DNA of 64,000 nucleotides from a virus (IMGVR_UViG_3300007513_000001:186001-250000); one strand, 5' to 3'. Positions 35,270-43,823 are shown, counted from the first letter of the stretch. The notes: generated by a model from the letters alone, not told the origin. Made by a program: numbers and translations.

Positions 35270-35321
35270 TTTTTAGTTTCCTTTTATAAAATATAAATAT
35301 TAATGATAAAGTGAGATACTA
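35270..35321. promoter_or_regulatory. Divergent intergenic region with TATAAATA/ATATTTATAT box
   Basis: This 52-nt gap feeds the leftward HAD gene and the rightward 96-aa gene. TATAAATA at 35292-35299 on the + strand equals the T4 late-promoter consensus. Read on the - strand the same place gives ATATTTATAT, the ATTTAT box seen before other genes. Which strand it serves cannot be decided by eye. Confidence 0.4.
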
Positions 35322-35612
35322 ATGAATTCTTTACGTCTGTTAATTAGAGAGATTCTAAGAGAGCAAGTTGTTGGCTATACGCCGCCGTCTAAAGATGACG
35401 ATGACAATAGCGGTTATATAGAGTTTGGCGATTTGTCGGCACCTTCGAAAGAAAAAACTTCTGAAACAGAAGATCCAGAAGATCAAGAACAGCTAAGCGC
35501 GCAAGAGCAACAATTAACTCAGCAGCGCCAGCAAGACATAGACAAAAAAGACGCTAATGCTGTAAACTACGACGGAAGGGAACTACAAAGATTAAGAAAT
35601 TCAACAGGATAA
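35322..35612 (+). CDS. Small acidic protein with N-terminal helical motif
   Basis: The 96-aa protein begins 'MNSLRLLIREILREQVVGY', the clearest example of the shared N-terminal amphipathic motif. The rest is disordered and rich in Asp, Glu and Gln. Composition and the motif fit a small virion-targeted or scaffold-associated protein, by analogy with T4 internal proteins; this is inference. SD is weak. The next gene's regulatory hairpin follows directly. Confidence 0.6.
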   Translation: MNSLRLLIREILREQVVGYTPPSKDDDDNSGYIEFGDLSAPSKEKTSETEDPEDQEQLSAQEQQLTQQRQQDIDKKDANAVNYDGRELQRLRNSTG

Positions 35613-35616
35613 AGTG

Positions 35617-35663
35617 AAAAACCTCTCGTTATTTGATATAATGGATTATCAATAGAGGTTTTT
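35617..35663 (+). promoter_or_regulatory. Ribosome-site-blocking hairpin with an extended -10 promoter in its loop
   Basis: AAAAACCTCT (35617-35626) pairs perfectly with AGAGGTTTTT (35654-35663). The 3' arm holds the SD AGAGG of the DnaE gene (GTG 35666). An inner stem TTGATA/TATCAA (35633-35638, 35647-35652) is nested inside. The loop carries TGATATAAT (35634-35642), a perfect extended -10, so initiation would fall near 35649. Read-through RNA would fold and hide the SD, while RNA from the internal promoter would lack the 5' arm and be free for translation, as for T4 gene e. Confidence 0.65.
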
Positions 35664-35665
35664 AA

Positions 35666-38600
35666 GTGAAGGTTCCTAGTAAGTTTTTTGGTTTGCATTC
35701 CCATTCTGGTTTTTCTATTTTTGATGGTCTTGGATACCCCCAAGAGCATATTGACTTTTGCCGCGAAAATGGATTAGATGGTTGGTCTTTGACCGATCAT
35801 GGTCATATGAACGGTTTTGCGCATGCTTATCTCCATACAGAAAAATTAAATAAAGCTGGAGGCAACTTTAAGCTTATTCCGGGTTGTGAAATGTATGTCC
35901 ACCCAGATTTAGACGTGTGGAAGCTAGATTATGAAATAAACAAAATGGCTAAAAAAGGCGACAAAGAAGCTTTGGATATTCTAAAAAAGCAAAGAGAAGC
36001 AATTCAAACTCCGCTTTTAGCTTTTGTAGATGAACACGATGAAACTTTAGATGTCGGTTTAGAGGGTGCCTCTTTAACTGTTGAAAACGAGGAAGAAACG
36101 AAATCAGGAAAATTTTACGATCCAATCAAACGTCGACACCATTTAGTAGTTTTACCGAAAACGTCTGAAGGTCTACAAAGGTTGTTTCATTTGATTTCTA
36201 GAGGGTACACAGAAGGATTCTATAGGTTTCCAAGAGTGGACTATAAGATGCTTAAAGAGGCAGCCAAGGGAGGCCATCTAATGGTTTCGACAGCTTGTAT
36301 TGGCGGCCCTTTAGCTTATGACGTATTTCAACCACTACAAGAAACTAACTTTGAAGATCTTATTCCTTCGCTTTTTGATGACGAATCTTTGAGAAATAAA
36401 ATTCTTTCTAAGTTTGAATATTCTTATGACCAGCTCGCAGACGCTGTTGGCGAAGAAAACGTTATGCTAGAACTTCAATTCAACAAGCTTCCAGCTCAGC
36501 ACTTAGTGAATAGAGCAATATTAGAATTTGCAAGAACACGGTCTTTAACCGACCAACTTGTCGTTACTTGCGATTCTCATTATGCTTCTCCAGAGCACTG
36601 GAAAGAAAGAGAACTCTATAAAAAGTTGGGCTGGCTAAATTATAAAAGCTTTAATCCAGACAATCTTCCAAAATCTAAAGACGATCTTAAGTGTGAGCTT
36701 TATCCTAAAAATGCTCAACAGGTGTGGGAATCTTATCTTGAAACTTCTGCTGAGCATGATTTTTATAATAGCGATGAAATATTTGAAGCTATCGAAAGAA
36801 CTCACGATGTAGCTCACGAAATGATTGGCGAGATACACCCAGACCGCAAAATGAAACTTCCGTCGTATGTCGTTCCAGAAGGGGTGACAGCAAATAAAGC
36901 TCTTTTAGAAGCTTCTAAAGAGGGGCTGGTCAAGCGAGGGCTAGCAAATAAGCCAGAATATGTGGAGCGGATGAAAACCGAGCTAAAAGTTATTTTTGAT
37001 AAAAACTTTTCTGAGTATTTTCTTACAATGAAAGCAATTATTGATTTAGCTCGAGAAAAAATGCTAGCTGGCCCAGGTCGAGGCTCTGGTGCGGGATCTT
37101 TAGTAAACTATGCACTGTATATTACGGATATCGATCCTGTAGAATATGGGCTTTTGTTTGAGCGTTTTATGTCTCCAGAGCGTACTGAAATGCCAGATAT
37201 CGATACAGATATTGCGGATAGAGATGAGCTCATCAAGATTCTTAGAAGTAATTTTGGAAATAAAAACGTAATTCCAATTTCAAATTACAATACTTTTAAA
37301 ATCAAGAGTCTTCTTAAAGATGTATCTAGGTTTTACGGCATTGAGTTTTCTGAAGTAAACAAAACTTTAGCTTCATTAGAAAGAGAAGTAGCCCAAGGAA
37401 GAAAAGCTGACGGCGTAGATGCAGCTTTTGATATTAGTTTTGAAGAAGCTAAAAAGTATTCTACGAAAGTCAGAGATTATCTAGAAAAATACCCGCAAAT
37501 TGCTGATCCTATAAACGTGTTATATAAGCAAAACAAGGCTCTCGGCCGACACGCTGGTGGAGTAATTGTATCTGAAAAGATCGAAGAAAGAATGCCGTTG
37601 ATTGTTGCTAGGGGAGAAATGCAAACTCCTTGGGTAGAAGGCATGAACTATAAACATCTAGAAGAATTTGGGTGGATCAAATTTGATTTACTTGGATTGG
37701 AAACACTTAGAATTATTGAGAGGACTATTTCTCTTGTTTTAGAAAAGTCTGGAATAGAAAATCCTTCTTTCGAGCAAATTGTTGAATGGTACAATTCTCA
37801 TATTGCTCCAAATGTGATAGATTTCAACGACCAAAAAGTTTATGAAAATGTTTATCACTCTGGAAGATGGGCTGGAATTTTTCAGTGTACTCAGCGAGGA
37901 GCTCAAGCGCTTTTCAAAAGAGCTAAGCCGGTAGGGTTAGTTGATTTGGCTACTTTGACTTCTATTTACCGACCAGGTCCACTGTCTGCCAAAGTAGACA
38001 AACTTTATATTAAGGCTAAAAACAATCCAGAAAATGTTTTTTATGGTCATCCATTGATTGAACAAGTTCTTAATTCAACTTATGGAATGATTATTTTTCA
38101 AGAGCAAGTAATGGAGCTTTGCCACGTGGTTGCTGGATTCCCTAAAGCTGAATGTAACAAACTTAGAAAAATGATGAAGCCAGTTGGTTCTGGTAATGAA
38201 AACATAAAGAAAGCTGCCGCCCTTAAGAATAAGTTTGTAGAAGGCGCATCAAAAAATGGTGTAGAGAAAAATATTGCTAGCGAGCTTTATGATAGGATTC
38301 TGTATTTCTCTGGGTACGGATTTAATAAGTCTCACGCGGTTTCTTATGCTGTGAACTCATATCATTGTGCATGGTTCATGACCTATTTTGAACAAGAGTG
38401 GATTCAAGCTTACTTAGAAGCATGTTCAGGAAATCCTAAAAAGCTTTCAAAGGCTTTAAGCGAAGTAAAGGCGCTTGGCTATAAAATAGTCCCAATTGAC
38501 ATTAATAAAGCTGGTAAAGCTTGGACTTGCATAGACGATAATTCTTTGATGCCCTCATTTTTGTCTTGCAAAGGTGTGGGCGCAGCAGCGGTTGAAGAAA

Positions 38601-39265
38601 TTTTGGAAAAACGCCCTTACAAATCGCTTGAAGATATGTTTTGGAGTGAAGATGGAACTTGGAAGCATGCTAAATTCAACAAGAGAGCTATAGAGTCCTT
38701 GATAAAAATTAGAGCTTTTGACTCCCTAGAGTGCGTCGGCCCAGACAAAGATTTTAAGAGTTATGCGCATATGCACTCTGTTGTTATAGAAAACTTTAAC
38801 GAGCTTAGAAAACGTACTAAGAAAGATCCTTATCGTGGAAAAAATAATTTCTTTAAAATTCTTGTAGAGAGCTCTGAAATTTCTGAGTGGTCTTTCGACG
38901 CAATGATGAATTTTGAACAAGAGCTTTTGGGAACCATTAATGTAGAAGCTCTTTTACCAGAAAAATTTGTAAAAAGAATGAATGACAAAAATATTCTTTC
39001 TTTAGATGAACATTGTGGTAGAGAGTTTTACTGGTTTGTTTTAACAAAAGCAATCCCCAAACTCACAAAAAACAAGAAGCCGTACTTACTCTTGAACGGC
39101 ATAGCTTCAACAGGAAAATCTCATAGAATGTTTTGCTGGGGAGTGCCCAAAGATGCTGATTTAGATCCTTTTACTTTTTGCATCGCAGAAGTAGATAAAA
39201 ATGATTTCGGAATGTCTACGAAGTGGAACAGGATCAAAAAATTTAGCTTTAATGATCTTTCTTAA
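35666..39265 (+). CDS. dnaE: DNA polymerase III alpha subunit (DnaE-type, family C replicase)
   Basis: The 1199-aa protein has the normal DnaE length. It begins with a PHP domain ('FFGLHSHSGFSIFDG', residues 8-21; 'SLTDHGHMNG' follows). It then has the polymerase motif 'GPGRGSGAGSLV' (about 468-479) and the catalytic 'PDIDTDIADRD' with Asp511 and Asp513. The fingers region includes 'GRHAGGVIVSEK', 'WIKFDLLGLETL', 'SIYRPGPL' and 'GYGFNKSHAVSYA'. The C-terminus is shorter in recognisable tau/beta-binding features, so the clamp contact is uncertain. GTG 35666 is supported by the SD AGAGG. This should be the main replicase, unusual in a phage with T4-like helicase and SSB. Confidence 0.95.
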   Translation: MKVPSKFFGLHSHSGFSIFDGLGYPQEHIDFCRENGLDGWSLTDHGHMNGFAHAYLHTEKLNKAGGNFKLIPGCEMYVHPDLDVWKLDYEINKMAKKGDKEALDILKKQREAIQTPLLAFVDEHDETLDVGLEGASLTVENEEETKSGKFYDPIKRRHHLVVLPKTSEGLQRLFHLISRGYTEGFYRFPRVDYKMLKEAAKGGHLMVSTACIGGPLAYDVFQPLQETNFEDLIPSLFDDESLRNKILSKFEYSYDQLADAVGEENVMLELQFNKLPAQHLVNRAILEFARTRSLTDQLVVTCDSHYASPEHWKERELYKKLGWLNYKSFNPDNLPKSKDDLKCELYPKNAQQVWESYLETSAEHDFYNSDEIFEAIERTHDVAHEMIGEIHPDRKMKLPSYVVPEGVTANKALLEASKEGLVKRGLANKPEYVERMKTELKVIFDKNFSEYFLTMKAIIDLAREKMLAGPGRGSGAGSLVNYALYITDIDPVEYGLLFERFMSPERTEMPDIDTDIADRDELIKILRSNFGNKNVIPISNYNTFKIKSLLKDVSRFYGIEFSEVNKTLASLEREVAQGRKADGVDAAFDISFEEAKKYSTKVRDYLEKYPQIADPINVLYKQNKALGRHAGGVIVSEKIEERMPLIVARGEMQTPWVEGMNYKHLEEFGWIKFDLLGLETLRIIERTISLVLEKSGIENPSFEQIVEWYNSHIAPNVIDFNDQKVYENVYHSGRWAGIFQCTQRGAQALFKRAKPVGLVDLATLTSIYRPGPLSAKVDKLYIKAKNNPENVFYGHPLIEQVLNSTYGMIIFQEQVMELCHVVAGFPKAECNKLRKMMKPVGSGNENIKKAAALKNKFVEGASKNGVEKNIASELYDRILYFSGYGFNKSHAVSYAVNSYHCAWFMTYFEQEWIQAYLEACSGNPKKLSKALSEVKALGYKIVPIDINKAGKAWTCIDDNSLMPSFLSCKGVGAAAVEEILEKRPYKSLEDMFWSEDGTWKHAKFNKRAIESLIKIRAFDSLECVGPDKDFKSYAHMHSVVIENFNELRKRTKKDPYRGKNNFFKILVESSEISEWSFDAMMNFEQELLGTINVEALLPEKFVKRMNDKNILSLDEHCGREFYWFVLTKAIPKLTKNKKPYLLLNGIASTGKSHRMFCWGVPKDADLDPFTFCIAEVDKNDFGMSTKWNRIKKFSFNDLS

Positions 39266-39294
39266 TTGTAAAAATCACAAACTCGGAGTAGAAT
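39266..39294 (+). promoter_or_regulatory. Sigma-70-like promoter abutting the ThyA-family gene
   Basis: TTGTAA (39266-39271) and TAGAAT (39289-39294) are separated by 17 nt, close to the sigma-70 consensus. Initiation 7 nt after the -10 falls at the A of ATG 39301, so the product may be leaderless. A CGGAG (39284-39288) could act as a poorly spaced SD only in read-through RNA. Confidence 0.45.
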
Positions 39295-39300
39295 AATCTT

Positions 39301-40146
39301 ATGGTTGAAAACTATATAAATTTAAATCAAGCGTTTGTTGAAGAATTAGTAGACCTCAAATTTAACGGTGAAGAAGTTAAGTCGAGAGGATTCACGCAAA
39401 AAGAAAAATTGTTTTGCTCTTTCATTATAAAAGATCCAACAGATCTAAAGATCAAAGTGCCCGCCCGCAAGTTTAATGAAGATTACGCTGTTTTAGAGTG
39501 GCTTTGGTATCTTACTTCCAATTGCGAAGTAAGCAATATTGGGAAGTTTGCTGATATATGGAATAAAATAGCTGATGAAGATAATTTAGTTGAATCAAAT
39601 TATGGAAGTTATATAAAGCCTGCTTGGTATGATTTAGTAAACGAGCTTCTTAACGATAGAGATACAAGAAGAGCTACTTGCGTAATTAACCAACCTCACC
39701 ATCGATGGAAAAATCCTAACGACTACCCCTGCACTCATTATATTCATTTTTTTATTAGAGGAGATGCTCTTCACTTGGGAGTTTACATGAGATCTAACGA
39801 TGCAGTTTTTGGTTTTTGCAATGACGTTTTTACTTTTGCGTTGTTTCAACAGCTTATGTTAAACGAACTAAATTCTCGTGGTGCTAATTTAAAGCTAGGC
39901 AATTATTACCATTCAGCTGGAAGCTTTCATGTTTATGATCGACATTACGAAATGCTAGAAAAAATCTCAAAAAACTACTTTAAGAAAGCTAGAAAAGAAG
40001 GGTATCCCACATTTGAAAAAATGACTTTAAATCCAGATTTAACTTGGCCAAAAATGGAAAAATTTATATCTTTTTTTGAAGAAAACCTAGACAAAGACGA
40101 AATATCGAGTAAGATTAAAGAGATTAGGGAGATTATCTTTCAATGA
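39301..40146 (+). CDS. Thymidylate synthase-family protein with Asp specificity residue; probable deoxypyrimidine hydroxymethylase
   Basis: The 281-aa protein has the ThyA fold pattern: Glu66 in 'LEWLWYL', catalytic Cys144 in 'DYPCTHYIHFF', 'RSNDAVFGFCNDVF' (Arg164-Phe177), and 'SFHVYDRH' with His210. In a gapless alignment with E. coli ThyA 'RSCDVFLGLPFN', the specificity Asn177 falls on Asp175. Asn-to-Asp at this position marks enzymes that act on dCMP, such as T4 dCMP hydroxymethylase. Because the phage also has ThyX, this enzyme probably makes 5-hydroxymethyl-dCMP or a related base, not dTMP. It opens the nucleotide/base-modification block. Confidence 0.82.
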   Translation: MVENYINLNQAFVEELVDLKFNGEEVKSRGFTQKEKLFCSFIIKDPTDLKIKVPARKFNEDYAVLEWLWYLTSNCEVSNIGKFADIWNKIADEDNLVESNYGSYIKPAWYDLVNELLNDRDTRRATCVINQPHHRWKNPNDYPCTHYIHFFIRGDALHLGVYMRSNDAVFGFCNDVFTFALFQQLMLNELNSRGANLKLGNYYHSAGSFHVYDRHYEMLEKISKNYFKKARKEGYPTFEKMTLNPDLTWPKMEKFISFFEENLDKDEISSKIKEIREIIFQ

Positions 40147-40424
40147 ATATTCTTGACGAAGCTAACAAAATTATTAACGAAAGATCTGAAGAAAAAGAAA
40201 GACAATATGGCCCGATGGGCGAAGGCTTAGAGCGCGCTGCAATGATTGCTTCTGGGATGACTGGAAAAGATTTTACTGCCGACGATATTTTTGCTGCTTT
40301 AGTAGCTCTTAAGTTTTCGAGGCACTCATACAATTATAAAGAAGATAATTTTTTAGATGCCGCAGCTTATCTGGGCGCGTGGAATAACTACATTCAAAAG
40401 GGTTTGAAAAATGAAAATAAGTAA
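40143..40424 (+). CDS. DUF6378-like small phage protein
   Basis: The 93-residue protein reads 'ERQYGPMGEGLERAAMIASGMTG', 'FTADDIFAALVALKFSRHSYN' and 'EDNFLDAAAYLGAW', the pattern of DUF6378 proteins common in phages near nucleotide-metabolism genes. It is all-alpha with conserved Glu/Asp residues, which recalls the MazG/all-alpha NTP pyrophosphatase fold, but activity is not established. It overlaps the ThyA-family stop (ATGA) and the dUTPase start (14 nt). Confidence 0.7.
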   Translation: MNILDEANKIINERSEEKERQYGPMGEGLERAAMIASGMTGKDFTADDIFAALVALKFSRHSYNYKEDNFLDAAAYLGAWNNYIQKGLKNENK

Positions 40425-40845
40425 AGTAAGAAGTGTTAAAACTCCAACTCGAGGAACTCCTGAATCTGCAGGCATAGATTTTTATGTTCCGCAAGGAATG
40501 GTTGTTAGCTTACCTCCGGGTTATTCTTGTTTGATGCCAAGCGGAATAAAGGCTAATGTTCCAGCAGGCCATGCTTTAATTGCATTTAACAAGAGTGGCG
40601 TAGCTGTAAAAAAGAATCTCCACGTCGGCGCATGCGTTGTTGATGAAGATTATCAAGGAGAGATCCATATTAACTTGATCAATGTTGGCAGAGAAACAGT
40701 GAAAATTTCTTCTGGAGAAAAAATTATACAATTTGTTTTACTTCCAGTATTTTATGACACAATTGAAGAAGTAGAACTAGAAAATCTTTATGAACAACAA
40801 ACCCAGCGCGGCGAAGGCGGATTTGGAAGTACGGGAGTTGAGTGA
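40411..40845 (+). CDS. dut: dUTP diphosphatase (dUTPase)
   Basis: All five trimeric dUTPase motifs are visible in 144 aa: 'SAGIDFYVP' (1), 'NKSGVAVKKNLHVGA' (2), 'GACVVDEDYQGEIHINLIN' (3), 'GEKIIQFVLLP' (4) and the C-terminal 'RGEGGFGSTG' (5). It hydrolyses dUTP to dUMP, keeping uracil out of DNA and supplying ThyX. If the phage uses hydroxymethylated pyrimidines, it could also protect that pool. Its stop overlaps the next start (TGATG). Confidence 0.95.
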   Translation: MKISKVRSVKTPTRGTPESAGIDFYVPQGMVVSLPPGYSCLMPSGIKANVPAGHALIAFNKSGVAVKKNLHVGACVVDEDYQGEIHINLINVGRETVKISSGEKIIQFVLLPVFYDTIEEVELENLYEQQTQRGEGGFGSTGVE

Positions 40846-41900
40846 TGAATTATTTTGTAGATTATGAATTACCAAAAAGTTGCAAAATCGGTATTGATGG
40901 ATTAGAGCGCAATATTCCAACTCGTAAACATAGTCACAACGCGGCTTGGGTTCATTTGTATAAAAACATGCTTCAATCTGCCGGCTGGGAAGACGTTCAC
41001 GTCTTGGGAAATCATGATACTTACGAAGGCTATGAAGCCATGATTTTTTATCCTGGAATTGCTTATTCGGGAGCCATTAATTTCTTTTTTGGAGTGGATG
41101 ATAATGTCGTTAGAAGATTTTCTAGAGTTCAAGACTTTGAAGGCCCGACATTTATTTTAAATCATGAAATGCCCCTTATCGGAAACACGATCAAAGGAAG
41201 ACTTCATAATAAATCTACTAGTAGTCGAGTTGGAAACCTTAAGCTAGACTTGTTAGACGATATCTGCAAGTCTACTCGTAGAATCGACTATGTAGAAAGA
41301 TCGAAAAAACTTTGTTTTGGAGACAGCCACTGCTTCTCAACTTATGCCCCCGGGTATTCTGTTTGTCGAAACGATGGTCTTACACTTTTTTCTACTTTAC
41401 GAAATGGAGTGAAGCAAACCATTGAAGAAAAATCGGGTATGATGACTAAAGATTTAACTCATCTTACGTTTTATATGGGTAATATTGATATTCGACATCA
41501 CCTCATGAGACAAGAAAACCCTTTTGAAAAAGCCCATGCAATGGGAATAGAATTGGGATACCAGCTTAAATCTTTAGGCATTCCAAACATAGAAATTGTT
41601 CACGTTCTTCCAATTGAAAATATTTCTCGAAAACTTCCAAAAACTGGCTACTATAAGAAGACTCCATATTTTGGAACTTGGGAAGAAAGAACCAAACTAG
41701 TCAATACATTTAACAACGCTGTGGATAAAATTTGTATAGAAAACAAATGGAATACTTTCCATTGGCCCGAAGAGTTTTTAAATGATTCTAAAGAGTTGGA
41801 TTTTGAATATATGGAGCGTCCAAAAAGTGTTCATTTAAGCCCAGTTTCTTATAGGTGGGATCTTTTTGAAAATAAATTAAATAGCTTGCATAGTAGCTAA
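40845..41900 (+). CDS. SGNH-hydrolase-like protein
   Basis: The start at ATG 40845 overlaps the dut stop. The 351-aa protein has a central 'LCFGDSHCFSTYAPG' (block I, GDS with the nucleophile Ser), 'HLTFYMGNIDIRHHL' (in place of the GxND block), and a C-terminal 'SVHLSPVSY' that could provide the catalytic His. SGNH proteins remove or transfer acetyl and acyl groups on sugars and lipids. The N-terminal third is not recognised. It lies between dut and the inositol-phosphate synthase, so a role in building or editing a glycan or modified base is possible but unproven. Confidence 0.65.
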   Translation: MNYFVDYELPKSCKIGIDGLERNIPTRKHSHNAAWVHLYKNMLQSAGWEDVHVLGNHDTYEGYEAMIFYPGIAYSGAINFFFGVDDNVVRRFSRVQDFEGPTFILNHEMPLIGNTIKGRLHNKSTSSRVGNLKLDLLDDICKSTRRIDYVERSKKLCFGDSHCFSTYAPGYSVCRNDGLTLFSTLRNGVKQTIEEKSGMMTKDLTHLTFYMGNIDIRHHLMRQENPFEKAHAMGIELGYQLKSLGIPNIEIVHVLPIENISRKLPKTGYYKKTPYFGTWEERTKLVNTFNNAVDKICIENKWNTFHWPEEFLNDSKELDFEYMERPKSVHLSPVSYRWDLFENKLNSLHSS

Positions 41901-41914
41901 AAATGGAGAAAAAT

Positions 41915-43105
41915 ATGCCAAAAAATAAATCAATTCGAGTTGCAATTGTCGGTGTCGGAAATTGCGCTAATTCTTTCTATCAAGGATTAACATATTATGC
42001 TGGATACACCGAAGGCCAAGAGCGCGACGGCGTTATGAAGAGCCGAATCGGAGGATATTCAGTAGCTGACCTCGATGTTGTAGCTGCGTTTGATATAGAC
42101 AAAAGAAAAGTCGGCAAGTGTTTTAGAGAAGCTATGTGGGCTAAACCAAACTGTACTCCAGAATATGAACCTAATGTTCCCGATGGTCCAATAGTTCAGA
42201 TGGGCCCAGTGTTAGATGGGGTACCGTCTTTGATGAAATCTTATCCAGACGATGAAGCTTTTAGACCAGCTGATTTAGAGCCCGTAGATGTGGCTCAGAT
42301 ATTAACAGACTTAAAGGTGGATATTCTAATCAACTATCTACCAGTGGGTTCTCAGAAGGCTACTGAGTGGTATGCAGAACAGTGTCTAAAGACGGGAGTT
42401 TCTCTTCTTAACTGTATTCCAGTCTTTATTGCTTCTAATCCAATTTGGGAACAGAAGTTTATTGATGCTGGAATTCCTTTGGTTGGGGACGATATGAAAT
42501 CTCAGTTTGGGGCGTCTATTTTATCTCAAATGCTGCAAGAATTAGCTTTCGCCCGAGGACTAAATGTGAATGCTCATATTCAGCGTAATGTTGGTGGAAA
42601 TACTGATTTCTTGAATATGGTCGATCAATCTAGGTTAAAGTATAAAAAGGTTTCTAAGGAAAATGTAATTCGATCTCAGCATGTTATCAGGGGAGTTGAT
42701 CCAGAAGAATCATTCTTACATGCTGGCCCTTCAGAATATATTCGTTTTTATGGAGATAACAAGGTTGCCAATTTTAGAGTAGAGATGGAAGGTTTCCTCG
42801 GCGCACCAGTAATTCTAGACGCGCAACTTTCCGTAATCGACTCTCCAAACTCTGGTGGAGTTGTTATCGACGCGGCTCGATATCTAAAGGTTGCGAGAGA
42901 AATGGGGATTGTTGGAGCTTTGCGTGGGCCATCTGCCTTTACGCAAAAAACCCCGCCCCAACAATTAATGTTTTCAGAAACTCTTTACGAATGCGACGCT
43001 CTTTCAGAGAGAAAGCTTACTAGATTTACAAAGAGGCAAACTCAAAATTACAGTGCGGAAGAGTTGTATCAATCTTGCCCAGCAGGAAACAAGGAAGTAG
43101 ATTAA
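41915..43105 (+). CDS. Inositol-3-phosphate synthase (prokaryote type)
   Basis: ATG 41915 is preferred because GGAG lies 6 nt upstream; the earlier ATG 41903 contains that SD. The 396-aa protein has an N-terminal Rossmann motif 'VAIVGVGNCANS', then 'AAFDIDKRKVGK', 'NYLPVGSQKATEWYAEQC', 'PLVGDDMKSQFGAS' and 'QRNVGGNTDFLNM', all typical of actinobacterial/archaeal Ino1 enzymes. It should convert glucose 6-phosphate to L-myo-inositol 1-phosphate using NAD. This is a very unusual phage gene. With the epimerase, cupin and FkbM genes nearby it may feed a sugar or cyclitol decoration. Confidence 0.9.
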   Translation: MPKNKSIRVAIVGVGNCANSFYQGLTYYAGYTEGQERDGVMKSRIGGYSVADLDVVAAFDIDKRKVGKCFREAMWAKPNCTPEYEPNVPDGPIVQMGPVLDGVPSLMKSYPDDEAFRPADLEPVDVAQILTDLKVDILINYLPVGSQKATEWYAEQCLKTGVSLLNCIPVFIASNPIWEQKFIDAGIPLVGDDMKSQFGASILSQMLQELAFARGLNVNAHIQRNVGGNTDFLNMVDQSRLKYKKVSKENVIRSQHVIRGVDPEESFLHAGPSEYIRFYGDNKVANFRVEMEGFLGAPVILDAQLSVIDSPNSGGVVIDAARYLKVAREMGIVGALRGPSAFTQKTPPQQLMFSETLYECDALSERKLTRFTKRQTQNYSAEELYQSCPAGNKEVD

Positions 43106-43106
43106 A

Positions 43107-43823
43107 ATGCCGAAAATCCACGAGCAAAAAGGGAAATTATTTAATCCTGAAGCTGGAAATTTTGAAGAATGCATTATTAAACTAAACCCTCGTAATAACT
43201 TTTGGTATCGTCCTGGCACTTTTGATCTTAATTCTATTAGAGAGTGCCGAGACAACTATAGTGAAATAGACACTTGCGGAAAAGTTGTTCTAGATCTGGG
43301 TGCCAATATTGGCGGTTTTGCTCGGATGGCTCTTCAAAAGGGCGCGAAACAAGTTATTGCTCTAGAGCCGTGCCCATATAATTTTCAACTGCTAGAGATT
43401 AATGCTGAAAATGCTGAAAACATAAATGCAGCAGTTTCAGAAGAAGATACTGATAGCGTTGTTTTTCATTATGCTAGTTCTAAAAGAAATTCTGTTTCTT
43501 CTTCTACGGTTCGACGCAGAAACGCTTCGGGAACCACTATTTCAGTCCCAGGCCTTTCTTTTGGAGGGCTATTAGAGAAATATAAGCCTGAAATTCTTAA
43601 AATTGATATCGAAGGAAAAGAGTATGATATTTTAGATTCGATTAAAGAGATACCAGATTTTGTAGAAGTTGTTGGTATTGAATTTCACAATACTCGAAAA
43701 CCATATTCGGAATATCCTTCTCGTTTTTTTCCAGAATCTACTTGGAAAAAAGTAGAGCACCCTATTTTGATGTACGGACAGAAAAAGGTTTTAGATTACA
43801 CATTTTATCGCAAAGTTGTTTAG
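43107..43823 (+). CDS. FkbM-family methyltransferase
   Basis: The 238-aa protein has SAM motif I 'KVVLDLGANIGGF' (59-71), 'VIALEPCPYNFQLLEIN', and the FkbM hallmark 'EILKIDIEGKEYDIL'. This family methylates hydroxyl groups on sugars and other small molecules. It starts 1 nt after the inositol-phosphate synthase and is followed by a HAD gene, so it is part of the same operon. The substrate cannot be read from the sequence; an inositol, sugar or modified-base moiety is possible. Confidence 0.87.
   Translation: MPKIHEQKGKLFNPEAGNFEECIIKLNPRNNFWYRPGTFDLNSIRECRDNYSEIDTCGKVVLDLGANIGGFARMALQKGAKQVIALEPCPYNFQLLEINAENAENINAAVSEEDTDSVVFHYASSKRNSVSSSTVRRRNASGTTISVPGLSFGGLLEKYKPEILKIDIEGKEYDILDSIKEIPDFVEVVGIEFHNTRKPYSEYPSRFFPESTWKKVEHPILMYGQKKVLDYTFYRKVV

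Noticed and set aside
35292-35299. TATAAATA as proof of T4-type late promoters
   Set aside because: Only one exact copy was noticed in an intergenic region and no gp55/gp33 sigma-factor gene was recognised in the window, so a T4-type late system is not supported here.
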